Shown: positions 1 to 12,773, numbered from the stretch's first letter. The stretch: 64,000 bases of DNA from Tricholoma matsutake (GCA_026075535.2 AP026550.1:2046001-2110000); one strand, 5' to 3'. Numbers and translations: made by a program. Notes: generated from the sequence alone by a model not told the origin.

Positions 1-946
1 GGTAACAGCAGTTGTGTGTAGTGTTGTCTTGTGTGGGCATGTTATTAGTGATAATTTTAGTGGAAAACATGATCTTCTTGTTAATAAGGGCATTGCTCCA
101 GCAATAATCAGAAGGGTTGATGATGAAAGGACCATTGGTAAAGAAACGAGAGCAGACCTCTTTGTCAAAGGAAACATATGCCTGGAAGTGAGTTTGAAAC
201 TGTGGATTGTTAACCATGGCATTGTGGTGCATCGTCCATCCTTCGAGGATTTGGCCTTGTGCTCTCTTTGACATCCAGTTGAGAAAGGTGTTGTAAGCCA
301 AACACCAAGAAGTGGGGGAAAGATCTTCATCAGCAGGAAAGTCAGAGACATCCAGAACACAAGTATTTTCGTATTGCCCCCTTCCCACTTTGACAAATTT
401 GAGGCTTTTGCGATTGCGAATACATTCCAAGGCCTCCGTTGTGAAGAGAGGGAGTGGAGGAGCAATATCACATGCAGCAAGTAAGGTGATGTCATTAGGT
501 ATGGAAGTATCGTACATTTCACACTCGTTTTGAGAAGCTTCAGTGTCGTGGAAAAGAGTCCCTTCAACGTTGAATTTAGGTGTCGCCTTAGTTTGCGTGC
601 TCCTAGCTTGCCTTTTTGGGTGTGGTGTTGAAGGTTCATTGGGAACAGGTGTGGTTTTGGAACATTGACCATGTTCTTGTGCACCATTATCCTTATCAGG
701 ATGTACCAGAAAAGGGGTGATATCGTCCGGTTCATCCTCGGAAACATCTCCACTAGGATCTTCATGCCTCTTCTGTTCTCTCTCTTCATTCCTCTTCTTT
801 CATCGTTCATCCAAAGTCTCAAGCATCTTGCGATATTTATCCACCATGTTTTCTCCTTCAGTTCATGTCTGTGCGGGATTGTTCTCGAGGAAGGGGCTTG
901 TTTGTCCAGTAACTCCTTCATAATCAGAAATTGTTGTATGAGACAT
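1..946 (-). pseudogene. Decayed hypothetical protein gene leaving the left edge
   Basis: A minus-strand frame starts at an ATG at 946-944 and can be followed to base 1, where it leaves the window. It is interrupted by two in-frame TGA codons, near 862 and at 802-800. After the second stop it stays open for about 266 codons. The translation looks coding: an acidic, charged N-terminal part (KYRKMLETLDE, then EPDDITPFL), then a region rich in Trp, Phe and His (LAYNTFLNWMSKRAQGQ, QILEGWTMHHNAM, SDYCWSNALI). I do not recognise the family. The style resembles unnamed repeat-associated proteins of mushroom genomes, possibly Gag-like, but no domain supports that. The second TGA sits where an Arg codon would suit the charged context, consistent with CGA-to-TGA decay. 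The 3' end is outside the window. Confidence 0.45.
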
Positions 947-1290
947 ATCCGCTCAGCGAGTGGAAGTAGAAAGATGAGACAAAATCGACGCACACAGACC
1001 ATACTACTTCCACTTGCTGAGTCAGCCTTTGTTGAGCCCACCTCGCTAGCTCGGAGGGTTCAACATTCAAGTCAGTATCGGACACACTGATCAGTATGAA
1101 AAGTGGCACGACGACAGCACCCATCAGCCAAATAATTCCGGCTGCCCTCGGCATGAACTCAGAACTGTGAGCGGTAATGTTCGACTTGGCTCGAGAAAAT
1201 AGGCATAGGAGCCTCTATACATTACATTATGAATGAGATTTAACAATATATGTGACACAAGCAAAAAAGTATACAGATATTACGACAGAG

Positions 1291-2037
1291 TCAAGAGAAG
1301 ACATCATTGTTGTAACTGAGTATTGAAGACCGGAACTGTTCGAGAACTGGCAAGGAGATGGGCGGAGGTGGGAGGTGGGGATGCTGAACTGGCATTGTGT
1401 AGCGAGGTCTGCGAGGAGATTCACCATGTGAGTTGTGGATGTGCAGGAGAGAATGTGATCGCCATGCGTCGTATGCATTGATTGCAACCACACAGTGGCC
1501 GTGAGATTCCTCAGGTACCCCGAGCTTTGTCTCCTCCTCGTTAGTAATGGAAATCTTGCCAGAGAAGTCTTGAACCTCGAGTGAATCTGTATTTGATTAC
1601 TGTCGATCTCATTGAGAACTCGGTCTGGTTTCGTGATAGATAGATTAACAATAAGTCAAATGAAATATGGCGCAATGCACCAGCAAGCCCTAATCTACAT
1701 TCCTGATTTTGCTCATGTTGACGGAGGGCACTGGTTGTATGATTGTCCTTCCCATGATTGATGTATTGGTGGCATAATTTACAGAGCACAAGTCGGTGTC
1801 TGCTTGAAGTGTCGACTTTCTCAAGTGGTAGGGTATTGTGAGATGATAATAGACTATGAACAACTGAACGAGAGGGGGCTGATACATTATCTACAGTATC
1901 AAGTGGCCATGATGGTGTTATGTCGACGTAGTCGCGCCTGGAGTCAAGGAGAACGCGTCGTCGAGAAAGTAGCGCGTCGGGAGGTCAGGGTTCCAAGACT
2001 CAGGGTTTCTTTGTTGATGCCGTGAGATGCCGCTCAT
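1291..2037 (-). pseudogene. Unrecognised two-exon frame with a possible frameshift
   Basis: The best-supported part is the 3' exon, 1587-1291. It opens after an acceptor (TACAG, ending at 1588) and encodes a coding-like C-terminus containing GHCVVAINAYDAWRSHS and a Pro/His-rich stretch, ending at TGA 1293-1291. Upstream, a frame with DYVDITPSWPLDTVDN and a Cys/His cluster (CKLCHQYINHGKDN) reaches a GTAGAT donor near 1698-1693, which joins the 3' exon in phase. The only plausible start, ATG at 2037-2035, lies in a different frame that overlaps this one by about 30 codons, so a one-base shift is needed. That suggests a broken gene, a missed small intron or a sequence error. The Cys/His cluster might be a small zinc finger; no family is recognised. 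Confidence 0.4.
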
Positions 2038-3304
2038 CCCTTGCCGTCCTGCCGTTCATTAATACAAGCCACAACAATCTCCTCATTTGGGGGGGGGATA
2101 CGTCATATCAACCATGTCCGTGATCGGCCGATCTGCCACCCCAATTGAAGCTCAGGTCCACACCACGAGAGCGTGGGAGAATCTGATCACGGTAGAACCC
2201 ACTACTAAAGTAGCGGGAATAATATTTTACATTAAATCTATTCACATATAATAAGCGCGTCTATACAAAGCAGTAATATCATAGGGCTGTGGTAGAGCAG
2301 AGCTGCAGTAGGACTACGGTAGATGCACAGTAGAATCACTACGGCAGACATACAGTACAGCTACCACAGAGCTACATAGGCCTCAGGAGCACTGAAGAGA
2401 ATAACCCTTTGCTATGGCCACGACTACTATGAGTCACTCACTACACTGGGTACTATAGTAGCGCTACCTTGGACCTACCGCAGACGGCTCTACTAGGCTT
2501 GCTGATGCGCTGATGAACTTCTAGTCAGCGGCTCTCAGATCTCAGGTTCTATGGCGCTACCGATCACTATCAATTTGTATGAGAAAAATCAGGGTTTGCC
2601 AGAGATATCCTCCTATGGAATGACATTGTATTACAACATACAACATACAGAAAGCGATCATGATGACGCTAAGCGGAGGCAAAGGACATCATTGATCCAT
2701 CCGAGTCACTCTCGCTGCTCTGAGCGATGACTTGCATCACTATGAGGTGAAACTTGAGAAGCTGAGCTAGGCACACATACCACTTCGTGAGTATCTATGC
2801 CACATCGATGGAACCCTGTCCGAGTCGAATATTGCATGGGATTCTATAAAAGTCTTTATCGTTGAATATTTGCCGATAAATAATGTCATAAGATGCCGCA
2901 AAACTTGTAGTATCAATACAACTTGAGTCGGAAGAACCTTTGTTCAAGCTCACGTCCGAGTCGAGATGACTGAGCCATCGAGCGCTCATCATGACTCAGC
3001 TGCTTGCAGATATGGGAGTACCGCCACAAACGGAACTAGGAAGGAAAAAAAAAAGAGGCGAGTAAGTACTTATGCATGCGTGTAGATTCATGATCGGTAA
3101 TCAAACCTGAGGCGTACCCATATGAAGAAGAGGGTTTGGTGTGCCTTGACCGCGTTGACATGAGAACTTACGATTGTAATGGCAGACTTTGCTATCTTGT
3201 TCAGCATCCACCTTTTCCAACATCATTTGACCACTGGAGCGTAGAACTCTAGAGCGAGTGATTGAAACGACCTTGAAAGCTCCCTCATTCCGGGAAGCAT
3301 CCGA
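2038..3304. other. Intergenic stretch with one short inverted repeat
   Basis: I see no convincing gene. A 9-bp perfect inverted repeat (CTGTGGTAG at 2287-2295, CTACCACAG at 2361-2369) brackets a run of degenerate CAGTA/TACGG motifs and may form a cruciform or be the relic of a small element. A minus-strand frame at 2795-2992 is open for 65 codons but has no recognisable motif or splice context. Confidence 0.5.
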
Positions 3305-4851
3305 ATGAATCAGAGCTCGGACTCGGAGCTAGCGCTCCTATGGGTCAATTTAATCCAACTTGGGCGATATCCAATTATTGCTATCACCTGGATCACATTT
3401 TACGAATGGATATTAACGTGAGTGGGCTTGATCTTTAACCTTGATTAACCTGGATGGTTGAGCTGGCAATAGGATGGGCATGGAGGTCGAATTGGTTTGT
3501 GTTCGGATCAACTCCCCACTTTTTCCTTTACGCTGAGTTTACTGGGTAGATCCATCAAAAAAAATGGACTTCGGTCAAAATTGCGTACCTCCTTTGCAGG
3601 TACTACCCTATGATATATTTTCCGGTCCTTTCGTGGGCCTATGTTGGCAATCATGACCCTCGATTGTGTCCCCATGTTGTCGTGCCTCTACAAATACTTC
3701 AAGCACCTTTGGTGAATCCTGCTTCGCTGTAACCTAGAGAAACAACTCATGTTTTATATTCTTCCATACCAGCAAATCATTCCACACGGTATTTGCGTGC
3801 CGTGACTTGATGCAGCTACTTTTTCTGACTTGATGCTAGCCGTAATGATGATGAGGGCCTATGCTTTCACGGGCAGGAATAGAAAGATTCTCATCGGCTT
3901 GTCGCTCCTTTATATTGCCCTCATTGCAGTCAACCTACGCGTATTTATTACGGAAAACACATTGCCCTCGGAAGGGTTTTATGACATTCTCGGACCAATG
4001 GGGTGTTTTCCAAACTATGGTATTCCGTCGATGGCTGCTCGTATGGGCGTAAGTTCACGTAGTCCATTCCCTTGGTTGAAATTCAACTGACGACTGTGTC
4101 TTAGTATGTCATGGTAGGTGTCAAATACCAAGACGCGACAATGTTTTTGTCGCTGTCTCACGATTTTACACATAGATAGCTGCGGTGGTGACGGACGGAG
4201 TATCTCTTGCTGTCATACTCGTGGCAAATCACATCTTCCCGTTGACGAAAGTATCTTCTGATTGTCTTTGCAGCACTGTTATCGAACGCGCAGTTTAGGA
4301 TCATCTCTCGGAAAATTCTTTGTGTACCAAGGTGCGCATTTCCCCATCTTTCTAGATTCGGGGTCTCATTGTACATTGTTTGAGATAGGCGTGTACGCCT
4401 TTCTCTCAGCATTGATGGTGAATACTACCGCTGCTGTCCTCTTCTTTCGGTCTGTTGAATTCTCACTGTTCCCCTTGTTTTGTAATAACTGTTGCTTTCA
4501 GACAGGGCAAGGGACACATTGGCATAGGAGTTCCATTATTTCTGGTGGCTCCCGACTTCATAGTATGCATCTTCTATCGTTTCCGCATCCTACTCCATTT
4601 AACAACATTCCAGGCTTGCAGGCTGTAAGTCAGCATGCTTCCGCCCGCAGAACTTTGGATATTTGTGTCCGTACCAAATTGATCTTCTTTCCAGGATCCT
4701 CCAATTGCGGCGCAAAGTTTCACTCACGGATTCGGAGATCTCGCGCAGAAATTCACAGATCGTGCATGATGCTCTCGCAACTCGCCATAGCGCCCATTCG
4801 GATCCTTGGCTTCTGGAGGAAGAGCCGTCAGAGCCCGAAAGCCCCGCGTAA
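3305..4851 (+). CDS. DUF6533-like multi-pass membrane protein
   Basis: This is a spliced gene of the basidiomycete DUF6533 type, a family of integral membrane proteins of unknown function. Exon 1 (3305-3417) encodes a hydrophobic N-terminus ending in FYEWILT and a GTGAGT donor. A later exon, 3816-4048, has the family-like segment MMMRAYAFTGRNRK followed by a membrane helix (ILIGLSLLYIALIAV). In-phase exons continue at 4105-4113 (nine bases), 4176-4220, 4274-4449, 4502-4624 and 4695-4851, adding two or more further helices and a charged cytoplasmic tail ending EEEPSEPESPA before TAA. The block 3420-3815 is not resolved. It holds a plausible segment at about 3470-3545 and another at 3600-3735 (RYYPMIYFPVL-like), but my joins either meet a TGA or lose phase. 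The gene may therefore be damaged there or use introns I mis-set. The family call is from memory of its layout. Confidence 0.65.
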
Positions 4852-6341
4852 CGATGACAGACGGAGATAATTTATTCCAAACCACGACACTTCGCCACCG
4901 ATAGTCGACGAAGGACACGACATTACATCATTCTGTAACATATCATTGCATAACACAACCAACATAATCATGACATTCACAACGCGTGGAGCCATGTGGT
5001 TTGAGTTGGACGCATGTAGTGTCAGAGCCGCAGCACATGGTGACGTAGGCACGCGAGAGTCGGACTCAGCTCCAAGTTTCAAGTTCCCATGAACGCTTCT
5101 CGGAATCATGTTTGGTATACAATTCGATGCCCGCATCCATCCCGTAAAAGACCCGGCGCTTTACGGCTTGCCTCAACGGACCCGAAATCGACTATTTATG
5201 TAAACATGCTCTTATATAAATATCATCCGTGGTAACAGAATGATGGCGTTGGAAATGGATAACGTCCGAGTCGCGCGCAAGGTGTTGCGTAAATAGTATT
5301 TTCATTATTGTCGCCGCGGGATAAATCGATAAAGTTCCGGATTCGAATAACCAGTGTCCCTCCGACTCTTCATGTTTCTAAATTTACATAAACGTCTCAT
5401 AAAGTATTATTATCCTTTTCGTTCAACGTTGTGAAATCATTTCCACAATTTGATTTGTAACCAGGTATCTAAAGTAATCCAAAATTATGCTGGATGATGA
5501 CAACATCTCTTGGAAAATAAAAACTGTAATTGTCTTGGAGACTTGTATAAGAACTTTTCTGTGCTCTTAAACAAAGCACGTGGTCAAGTTCATTTCTAAA
5601 TTCGGAGACAAAGTATTTATATAATAGCATGAAGATCATCCACACGTTGCCGAACAATGAGCGTACGTACTTACACGGCAGCCTGATCCTTCGAAATTCT
5701 TATGTGATAGAGGACTCGGACCACGTCGATGGTAGTGTACATTTCTCATAAATATGGCTCGGTAGAGTATGCACATTACATACAATATCTATGAGTGGAA
5801 GCGCAAGCAAGTATAAAAAATGTGGAGTACTGAGCCGGGTACGTAGGGGTAACATGAATTAGGAAAAAAAGTCAGGGACAAAGATAAAGAAAGAAGAAAG
5901 GTGGGGTATGATACGGTATGTACAACATGTATACAGGCCCGTTGTCCCGTAGAATATAAAAATAATTTGGAATCAGGTACGGACAAGGATGGGAGTATTC
6001 TGGGACTGCAAGACAAAACATCCCTGCATGCATCGACAACAGGAGCATATGGACGCAAGGGAAAGGGACAAGTGATCGTGGAACTTGGACCAATAAGGGA
6101 AGGAAAGAAAAGGGAAGAGGAGAGAGGACCAGCCGTTGTTACTTGCAGGGAGTGGGAAAAGTGGGAGGACAGAGGGGCAGGCGGGCAGAAGATCGGAATA
6201 TACAGGTATACAGGTGCAACAACGAAGGAAGTTTAATGGCACAGAAATCCAAGAAGTTGATGGGCGGTGTCAAGACGTACGTAACCAAGAGGGACCAGCA
6301 CTTTGTGCGAAACGCACAATGCACAACGCAGCTGACTAGCG
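4852..6341. other. Intergenic region, no gene seen
   Basis: AT-rich non-coding sequence between two genes. Short frames occur on both strands but lack splice context or recognisable motifs. The right part (about 5800-6341) presumably includes the 3' untranslated region of the minus-strand gene that ends at 6342. Confidence 0.5.
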
Positions 6342-7793
6342 CTACATCCCACCATACGCATCCTGGATATCATATACCGTATCCCGAGCCTTCTTATCAG
6401 GATCTGGGCTCACCACACTCCCCTCCGACGTCGGTGTCGCATTCCTCACCGTCAGCGGAGGAAGACGAGGGGCCTTCTCATCCCGCTGTATATCTGCATA
6501 GACCACTTGCTGCTGCTGCTGCTGCATCTGCGTCGGCTGGCGGTTGAGGTACGGTCCCGAGGATCCAGACTGTAATTCCTGCGACGATGGTCGAGCAAGA
6601 GGGGGCGAGGTCGAACCGGAGCGGACATCAGCGGCGGCAGCACTGTGAGCTGCAGCGACAGCAGCAGCAGCAGTAGTCGTTACGCTAGAGGAGAAGGGGT
6701 TGGACAAGTCCTGTTTGCGTCCCGGGGCGGGTGCGGTGGACATGGATCTGTTCAGTGCATATTGTCCTCCATATTGCTGCTGTTGATATCGCGCCTGCGT
6801 CTGGGGGTACTGCGGGTGCTGCTGCTGGGCCGCATACGCAGCGTAAGGACCGTATGCACCTGCTGCACCGTCAACGCCTGCACCCCCACCACGTCCGTAT
6901 TGTTCTGCAGTGAACTGGGAGTAATGCGCATCAGTGGCGTAGGGAGCCTGCATGCGGGCGTAGTTGTAGTCGGCGCCGTATGCGGTAGAGGGCAGAGTAG
7001 GCGCACGGGCGAGGTGACGCTCGATCATGGTGGGCGGGCGCGGGTTGCGCGAGAGCCCGGGTCCTGGGCCGTCTCCCGAGTCGGAGCTAAAATGAGAGCC
7101 GGAATGAGAATGATGGCTACCGTCGGGGATGAACGGATCGGCGGGGTCATCGAGGAGGAAGGCGGAGCGCCGGAAGGTGGTGGCGTTGAAGGCATCGCGT
7201 TCTAGAGACTTTTTGCGCATGTGACGCTAGAGGGGTTGTTAGGCTAAGGTATGAGTGAAAATATACGACGTACGACAATAAAGGCAACGATGATGGCAAC
7301 AGCGACGACGCCAGCGACGCTTCCTCCGATGATCCCTACAAGTGTACTGGTGCTGATGGCTTTGGAGGCGCTAGGCACAGAGGTCTGTATGGTGCCTAGC
7401 TGGGGAGAAGAAGTGGTTGAGGCGGTGGTAGTTACGGATGCGACAGTTGAAGACGAGGGCGGGGGGGTGGTTGTAGAGGGTGTGGACGTGGTGCTCGAAG
7501 ACTAATAGTAGCATTTAATGAGTGTATGGATACATGAAAATAGGACTTACCAAAGAGGTCGAAGACGTCGTAGTGGAAGTTGAAGTTGTGCTAACACTGG
7601 TACTAGAGGTAGTACTGGTGGTTGTACTGGTGGTAGAGCCGCTAGTAGAAGTGGTGGTGGTAGTAGTTGATGTTCTCGAGGGCGAAAGGAATATAGTACT
7701 GCCTGCTTGAGAGGATGTCGTGTCTGAAGGTTTGGCCGGGCCTTTGCCAGTTTGAACCGGAACTAACACTGACGAAACAACTATAAAGAACAT
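6342..7793 (-). CDS. Single-pass membrane protein with Ser/Thr-rich ectodomain (wall-sensor-like)
   Basis: Three exons join in phase 0: 7793-7551, 7501-7274 and 7226-6342. The introns are 49 and 47 nt with GTAAGT/ATTAG and GTACGT/CTCTAG borders. The predicted protein has 451 residues. An N-terminal signal peptide (MFFIVVSSVLVPVQ) is followed by a Ser/Thr-dominated extracellular part to about residue 130, likely O-mannosylated, then one transmembrane helix at about 133-157 (GIIGGSVAGVVAVAIIVAF). A basic stop-transfer RHMRKK leads into a roughly 290-residue cytoplasmic tail rich in Pro, Gln, Tyr and Ala, including poly-Gln and poly-Ala runs. This layout is that of fungal Mid2/WSC-type surface sensors, but no Cys-rich WSC domain is present, so the role is inferred from architecture only. 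The start is the ATG at 7793, because it gives the signal peptide. The gene is divergent from ARP2, with 729 bp between the starts. Confidence 0.75.
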
Positions 7794-8522
7794 AGGTAAG
7801 AAGCCAGTTATTACTGCACAAGACACGCACGAGAAGCAAGGCCCCCCTGTCGACGGACGATAAGCCCTCTACGATGCATATGTTGTACAGCATGGATTTG
7901 GTGGGTCATGATTTTGATGCCAATTTGGCAGTTTATACAGAGCAAATGACAGTAAAAAAGATTGTGGGGAACGCGGTGAGAAGCTCTTGACCGACCAGTC
8001 GGTTGTACCTCCTAGAATACGAGGCTCCTGCCAGGATAGAACGGAACAACGAGGGGGGAAGCTGGAACAATGATTGTTTTGCCTGGCTTGACATCGTCGT
8101 TATGGCAATCACGCAGCTAATACAAAATCAAATTCATTCATTCTCCACATCTATCTGATGAAAAGAACAATGGCCTCCAAGTGATACGAACAAGTCAATG
8201 TGTGCACAGGGGATGCTGATGCTCGAGTTAGCCTCAAAGTTTGCGTACATATATACATCTCGTGCGAACATTGTGAACAAATAACTCAACAGCGAATAGA
8301 TGAATACATGTGGGTTATTCTGGACATCGAGCTGCTTTCAGTGTCAGCCCTTTGAGGGCTAGCGATGGCCCACGTTACACTAAACGTACGCAGTTATCGC
8401 AGACATTGACAATCGACCTGAAGGAGCCTGAAGGCGCAGAGGAAGGTGTAGACAGACAAGTACAAACATCGCTGTTACCTGCGGATTGTCTTTCCGAATC
8501 TTTCTTTGAGTTCTCTTTTTCA
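7794..8522. promoter_or_regulatory. Shared divergent promoter region of the sensor-like gene and ARP2
   Basis: This 729-bp gap separates two divergently transcribed genes and must hold both promoters. I see no gene in it and no unambiguous TATA element or operator. Confidence 0.4.
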
Positions 8523-10095
8523 ATGGATCCAGGGCCTCCCATCGTAGTGGATAACGGAACTGGAGTACGTTATCTCCATATTCAAGATTCTCGACTACTC
8601 ACCCAACACCCAGTTCGTGAAAGTTGGTTATGCAGGCTCTAATTTCCCCGAACATGGTACGCACCACCCACAGCCTACATATCCTGAGCAGGTACCGATA
8701 TACAACTACAGTCTTTCCTTCCATCGTCGGTCGTCCGATACTGCGTGCGGAAGAACGCGTTGGGTCCGCCGTCATAAAAGACATCATGGTCGGCGACGAG
8801 GCTGCCTCCAACCGAAACTACCTACAAGTAACGCAGCCAATGGAGCACGGCATCGTAAAGAACTGGGAAGACATGAAACACTTGTGGGATTACACCTTTG
8901 ACGAGAAGCTGCGGCTTAACCCGCAGGGCCGCAAGATCATGCTCACAGAGCCGCCGATGAACCCCAAGGCGAACAGGACGAGGATGTGCCAAGTTATGTT
9001 TGAAGATTATGGATTCGACGGTGTGTATGTAGCGATTCAAGCCGTTCTGACACTGTATGCGCAGGGTGCGTTCGTGATCTGAGTTCTTTGTGCTTCATGT
9101 GGTTGACCGTCTGGTTTTTGCAGGTCTGACGACTGGTGTGGTAGTCGACTCTGGGGACGGCGTTACGCATATTGTGCCAGTATATGATGGGTTTTCACTT
9201 CCACATCTGACTCGCCGCTTGGATATCGCTGGACGGGACGTGACGCGGTATCTGATCAAGCTCCTCCTGATGCGCGGGTATGCGTTCAATCGGACGGCCG
9301 ATTTCGAGACAGTACGCGAGATCAAGGAGAAGTTGTGTTATGTCAGGTATAGAAAGGTCGTGCTTCGCTCTTCGTTTCATATAACTGATTCGAGTGATAC
9401 AGCTACGATCTTGAGCTTGACACGCGGTTGTCGGAGGAAACAACCGTTTTGGTGGAGAGTTACACAGTACGTGAACCTCAGGTACTCTTAAATGCAGACA
9501 CTAACATCCAACTCCAACTCAGCTCCCAGATGGCCGCACCATCAAAGTCGGATCCGAACGATTCGAAGCACCTGAATGCATGTTTCAACCGCATCTCGTA
9601 GACATCGAACAACCCGGTGTAGCAGGTTTACTTTTCCACCAGTTTCACCCTTTCCTCGTTCTCATGTCACCCGCCAACTAGAAATGCTTTTCCAAACAAT
9701 CCAAAATGCCGCCGTCGACATTCGTGCCGAGTTGTACAAGCATATTGTCCTCTCTGGCGGTTCCAGCATGTACCCCGGTCTCCCAAGTCGTCTGGAGAAA
9801 GAGATGAAGCAGCTTTATCTTACCAGCGTCCTTAACGGCGATCCCAGCCGTCTGAATGTACGTATCTCCTTGCTGTTTTCCACGTCTTGGGCATCTATAG
9901 TAAATGCTGCTACGCTGTTCACAGAAATTCAAGATCAAAATCGAAGACCCGCCACGCAGAAAACACATGGTGTTCCTCGGCGGTGCCGTTTTGGCGGATA
10001 TTATGAAGAACCGGCAGGAGTTCTGGGTATCGAGAGAAGAGTGGTATGAACAGGGCGAGCGGTCGCTGGAGAAGTTAAATCGGAAAGGGGATTAA
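8523..10095 (+). CDS. ARP2: Actin-related protein 2 (Arp2/3 complex subunit)
   Basis: Eight exons join in frame: 8523-8564, 8614-8656, 8712-9065, 9124-9346, 9403-9466, 9523-9625, 9682-9857 and 9925-10095. They give 391 residues, the normal Arp2 length. Recognised segments include the N-terminal nucleotide-loop start IVVDNGTG, then [24 protein letters not shown] and the second phosphate loop [18 protein letters not shown]. Further on come [15 protein letters not shown], the Arp2-typical [16 protein letters not shown], and the C-terminal [19 protein letters not shown] and [13 protein letters not shown]. These separate Arp2 from conventional actin. With Arp3 and ARPC subunits it nucleates branched actin filaments at endocytic patches in the cytoplasm. 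Introns are 47-58 nt. The next gene, pyridoxal kinase, is convergent, with 182 bp between the stops. The start matches the family N-terminus. Confidence 0.96.
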
Positions 10096-10277
10096 TAAAA
10101 TTGTTAGAATCGCCTGTTAATTTCAATGAAACATATCTTTCTCTTCTTCTGTTTAGGCCTCGTTGAATTGGTATACGCATATTCATAATCGTAAGTACGG
10201 CAAGTATAAAAGATTACGAGGTGACAAGTTATCATATCCGTTCTAGATCAATAACCCCAATTATGGTAACCAAGGGT

Positions 10278-11605
10278 CTAAGCATCCCAAAAGCCTTTCC
10301 AAAGTTCCATCTTTCTAAGCTCCTGTGGTTCTACTCCTCTAATGATATCCTGATTCTGTACAAGCCGTAGCTCCCGCCCTCTCATGCGCCGGATCCTCCT
10401 CAACGGCTCCTTCGCATCTTCCTCATCGTCGGTGGCCTGCCGGTCCTCCTCGGGGAGAGTCTTAGAATATTCATGCGTCAAGCGTAGCACGGCATGGGTC
10501 TTAGTGAGCGCCCACGACGCTGCACGCGATATAGGAGTCTCGTCGTCTGCGCAGGGTGTCTTGATGTCGAGATGGGCGAGGAGAAGCGAAGAAAAGAAGT
10601 CGCCGACTCCGGAGAAGTTTCCAGGGATGAGTGGAACTAGTTGTGTGTGTACTGTTGGTAAGGCGGAGGGATGTGCGGTGGAGGAGACGCAAAGGAGGGA
10701 GGGAGTGGAGGGGGATGAGTTGATCGAGGGTGGGCGGATGGCGGAGAGCCAGGGTTTGTATGGGATGGAAGAGATGACGACGTTTGGAACGTGATATTCT
10801 TCGTGGAGGATCTGTAAGGCGCGTTTGAGAGACTCGTGGTCTTTGAGCTCCACTTGTGTGAGTGTTCTGGTTGGTTATGGGTGGGGTCAGGTGGTGGGGT
10901 GGAGGAGAGTGGAGTACGCACTCTGCTTCGAACCAGTTGGGAGTTATCACTGTGGCGAGAGGAAGTATTTCGCGATATACGGGTATAACGTCCTCGGCGA
11001 CGTAAAGACGGCCTGCATCACCCAAGACGGCTGCACAGGGAAAACTCCGCGGTGAGTCATGAGTATGTAATCGAAACGGATGAAAGCACCGTACGGTCTA
11101 GGAGGTATATCAAATTTGGCCTCTCCTTCTTGAGTTTTCGCACTAGATCTGCAATAGCAGAGAGACTCTCTGCACCAGGTATGTAACCTGGCAACAAAAG
11201 TTTATTTGGGGGCGTAGGCAATGACAGAATTGACGAACCTGTTAGCAATCTCGTTGGCATCAGCATCTCATTAGATTCCAGAACACCGAACATGGCATTG
11301 AGCTCGTCAGCACTCGTTTTCGTGCCTCCCCGTCGGGCATACCCTAATATATTTATGATAAAAAAAAGTATACACAGGTTGATGTCTCCCGCACCTGAAT
11401 GGTTAGAGAAATGAACAGTGTTCACCACCTTGTAACGATGAGTGTCAAAGCGCAATTCCCTGGCTGGGACAACAGAGGGGCAAAAAGGACTTACATCAAC
11501 GTCGTACCCAAGGCACTGGAGGGGGAAGACGGCAGCTTTTCCACCGACGTAGCCGAATACGACATGAGATTGGATGCTCAGTACTCGTTCACCGCTGAAT
11601 GCCAT
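10278..11605 (-). CDS. Pyridoxal kinase
   Basis: Six exons on the minus strand join in frame: 11605-11495, 11428-11395, 11343-11239, 11187-11095, 11030-10922 and 10866-10278. They give a 346-residue protein, normal for eukaryotic pyridoxal kinases. The N-terminus carries the substrate-side motif [20 protein letters not shown], then [10 protein letters not shown] and [12 protein letters not shown]. The central [19 protein letters not shown] and ITPNWFEAE are typical of the ribokinase-fold PdxK family. The C-terminal anion-hole motif reads [16 protein letters not shown], with the catalytic-base Asp at about residue 240. It phosphorylates pyridoxal, pyridoxine and pyridoxamine with ATP in the B6 salvage pathway. 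A 36-residue Pro/Ser-rich stretch before the GVGD motif and an acidic stretch (TDDEEDAKE) after it are loop expansions. The last acceptor was chosen at 10867 because it restores the family-typical sequence after FEAE. Confidence 0.93.
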
Positions 11606-12773
11606 GAATGTTGGCTGCTAAGTTAAGGCTCTGAGCCGATGGCGGCGGTCACCTGACGAGCGCGTCAAAGTTGTTTTTGAATTGGCAGATCTTTGGAGAT
11701 CCTGTGGAGATCCTGTGGGCGTTGGCATCCAACGATAACAGATGAATGCAATTAGCTGCTGGAGAATTTGAATACTTTACCGAGCGGAAGTATGTCTTCG
11801 CTTAAACCTGCTCATATCTTCCACGATGTGGCACAATGTGGCTTGTGCACGAATCCCACGTTGCCAGGGAGATATCGATCTCACATCCTGCTGCACACAG
11901 AAGTGTTCCTCCGTGACTAACGGAACACGCGTGTAGTCTCGGGATTTACACTGGTAGGTCCCCATCTCCTTAAGGCCTTAAGTTGAAACAATATTCCATG
12001 ACAGGCAGAGGTATGTTTCGCTCCTGCGTCCGAATATGAAGTTCGGAGACAAGTATTCCTGGTACAAAACTGCGTATTGAATTCCAGAGGTCGCAGATAT
12101 TGAGATGATTGTTTTAGGAAGACAAGTTATTTTCTTCAACCAACCTGAGTGCTAAGGACTGCCAGATATCCCAAGCATACCCGGGTAAAACACATTTGTG
12201 TGATGCTGAGATGCAGTGCAAATTCTCTTCACCCTCATGTCATGTATGACTATACTCTCGCTTGTCGAACTGATGCCAAACTGATGACAGGAAGAGCTTG
12301 CTAATTAGTATCAGTACTCGGCCAGACTAAGCTACTCGGTCAGCATCAAATTTCAAGTTACACATTCCCTCCCTGCCCTTAACGTTGATAGAACATGAAG
12401 GGGCATATCCACCCCTACAATTCCGTCATTCATCGATAATGGTAACTATGAAATTTACAAAATGCGACAAAAATGCGACGACTATTTCTCACAACTCAGG
12501 TATCTACTGCACCCAATTTAGCCTTCCTAAATGACTAGATATATGGTAGAATAAATCTCACTGCATTTGAATGGCAATACATTACTGTATCTCTTAGCCC
12601 AACACAAATGGCTGACTTCCTGGTTTTGCCAAAAACGGACTATCTCCCACTATTGTCACACTTGCAGAACTTTTAACAAAGTAAATTATGATTATACTAC
12701 ACAAATATCTTCTAATGATATATGTCTATGACCTTCATCAGGAAAATGGTGAGCTCTTTACACTCCCCCACGT
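11606..12773. other. Intergenic region, no gene seen
   Basis: This stretch holds the promoter side of pyridoxal kinase and becomes increasingly AT-rich towards the transposon nest. I found no supported coding exon or RNA gene. Confidence 0.5.

Noticed and set aside
924..1154. A 76-codon minus-strand frame with a hydrophobic start
   Set aside because: No splice context or motif, and it overlaps the start of the better-supported left-edge frame in another frame.
6645..7205. A 186-codon plus-strand frame
   Set aside because: Antisense of the cytoplasmic tail of the 6342-7793 gene, whose exon joins and hydrophobic helix are convincing.
7251..7710. Plus-strand Val-rich frames
   Set aside because: Antisense shadows of the Ser/Thr-rich exons of the minus-strand membrane protein.
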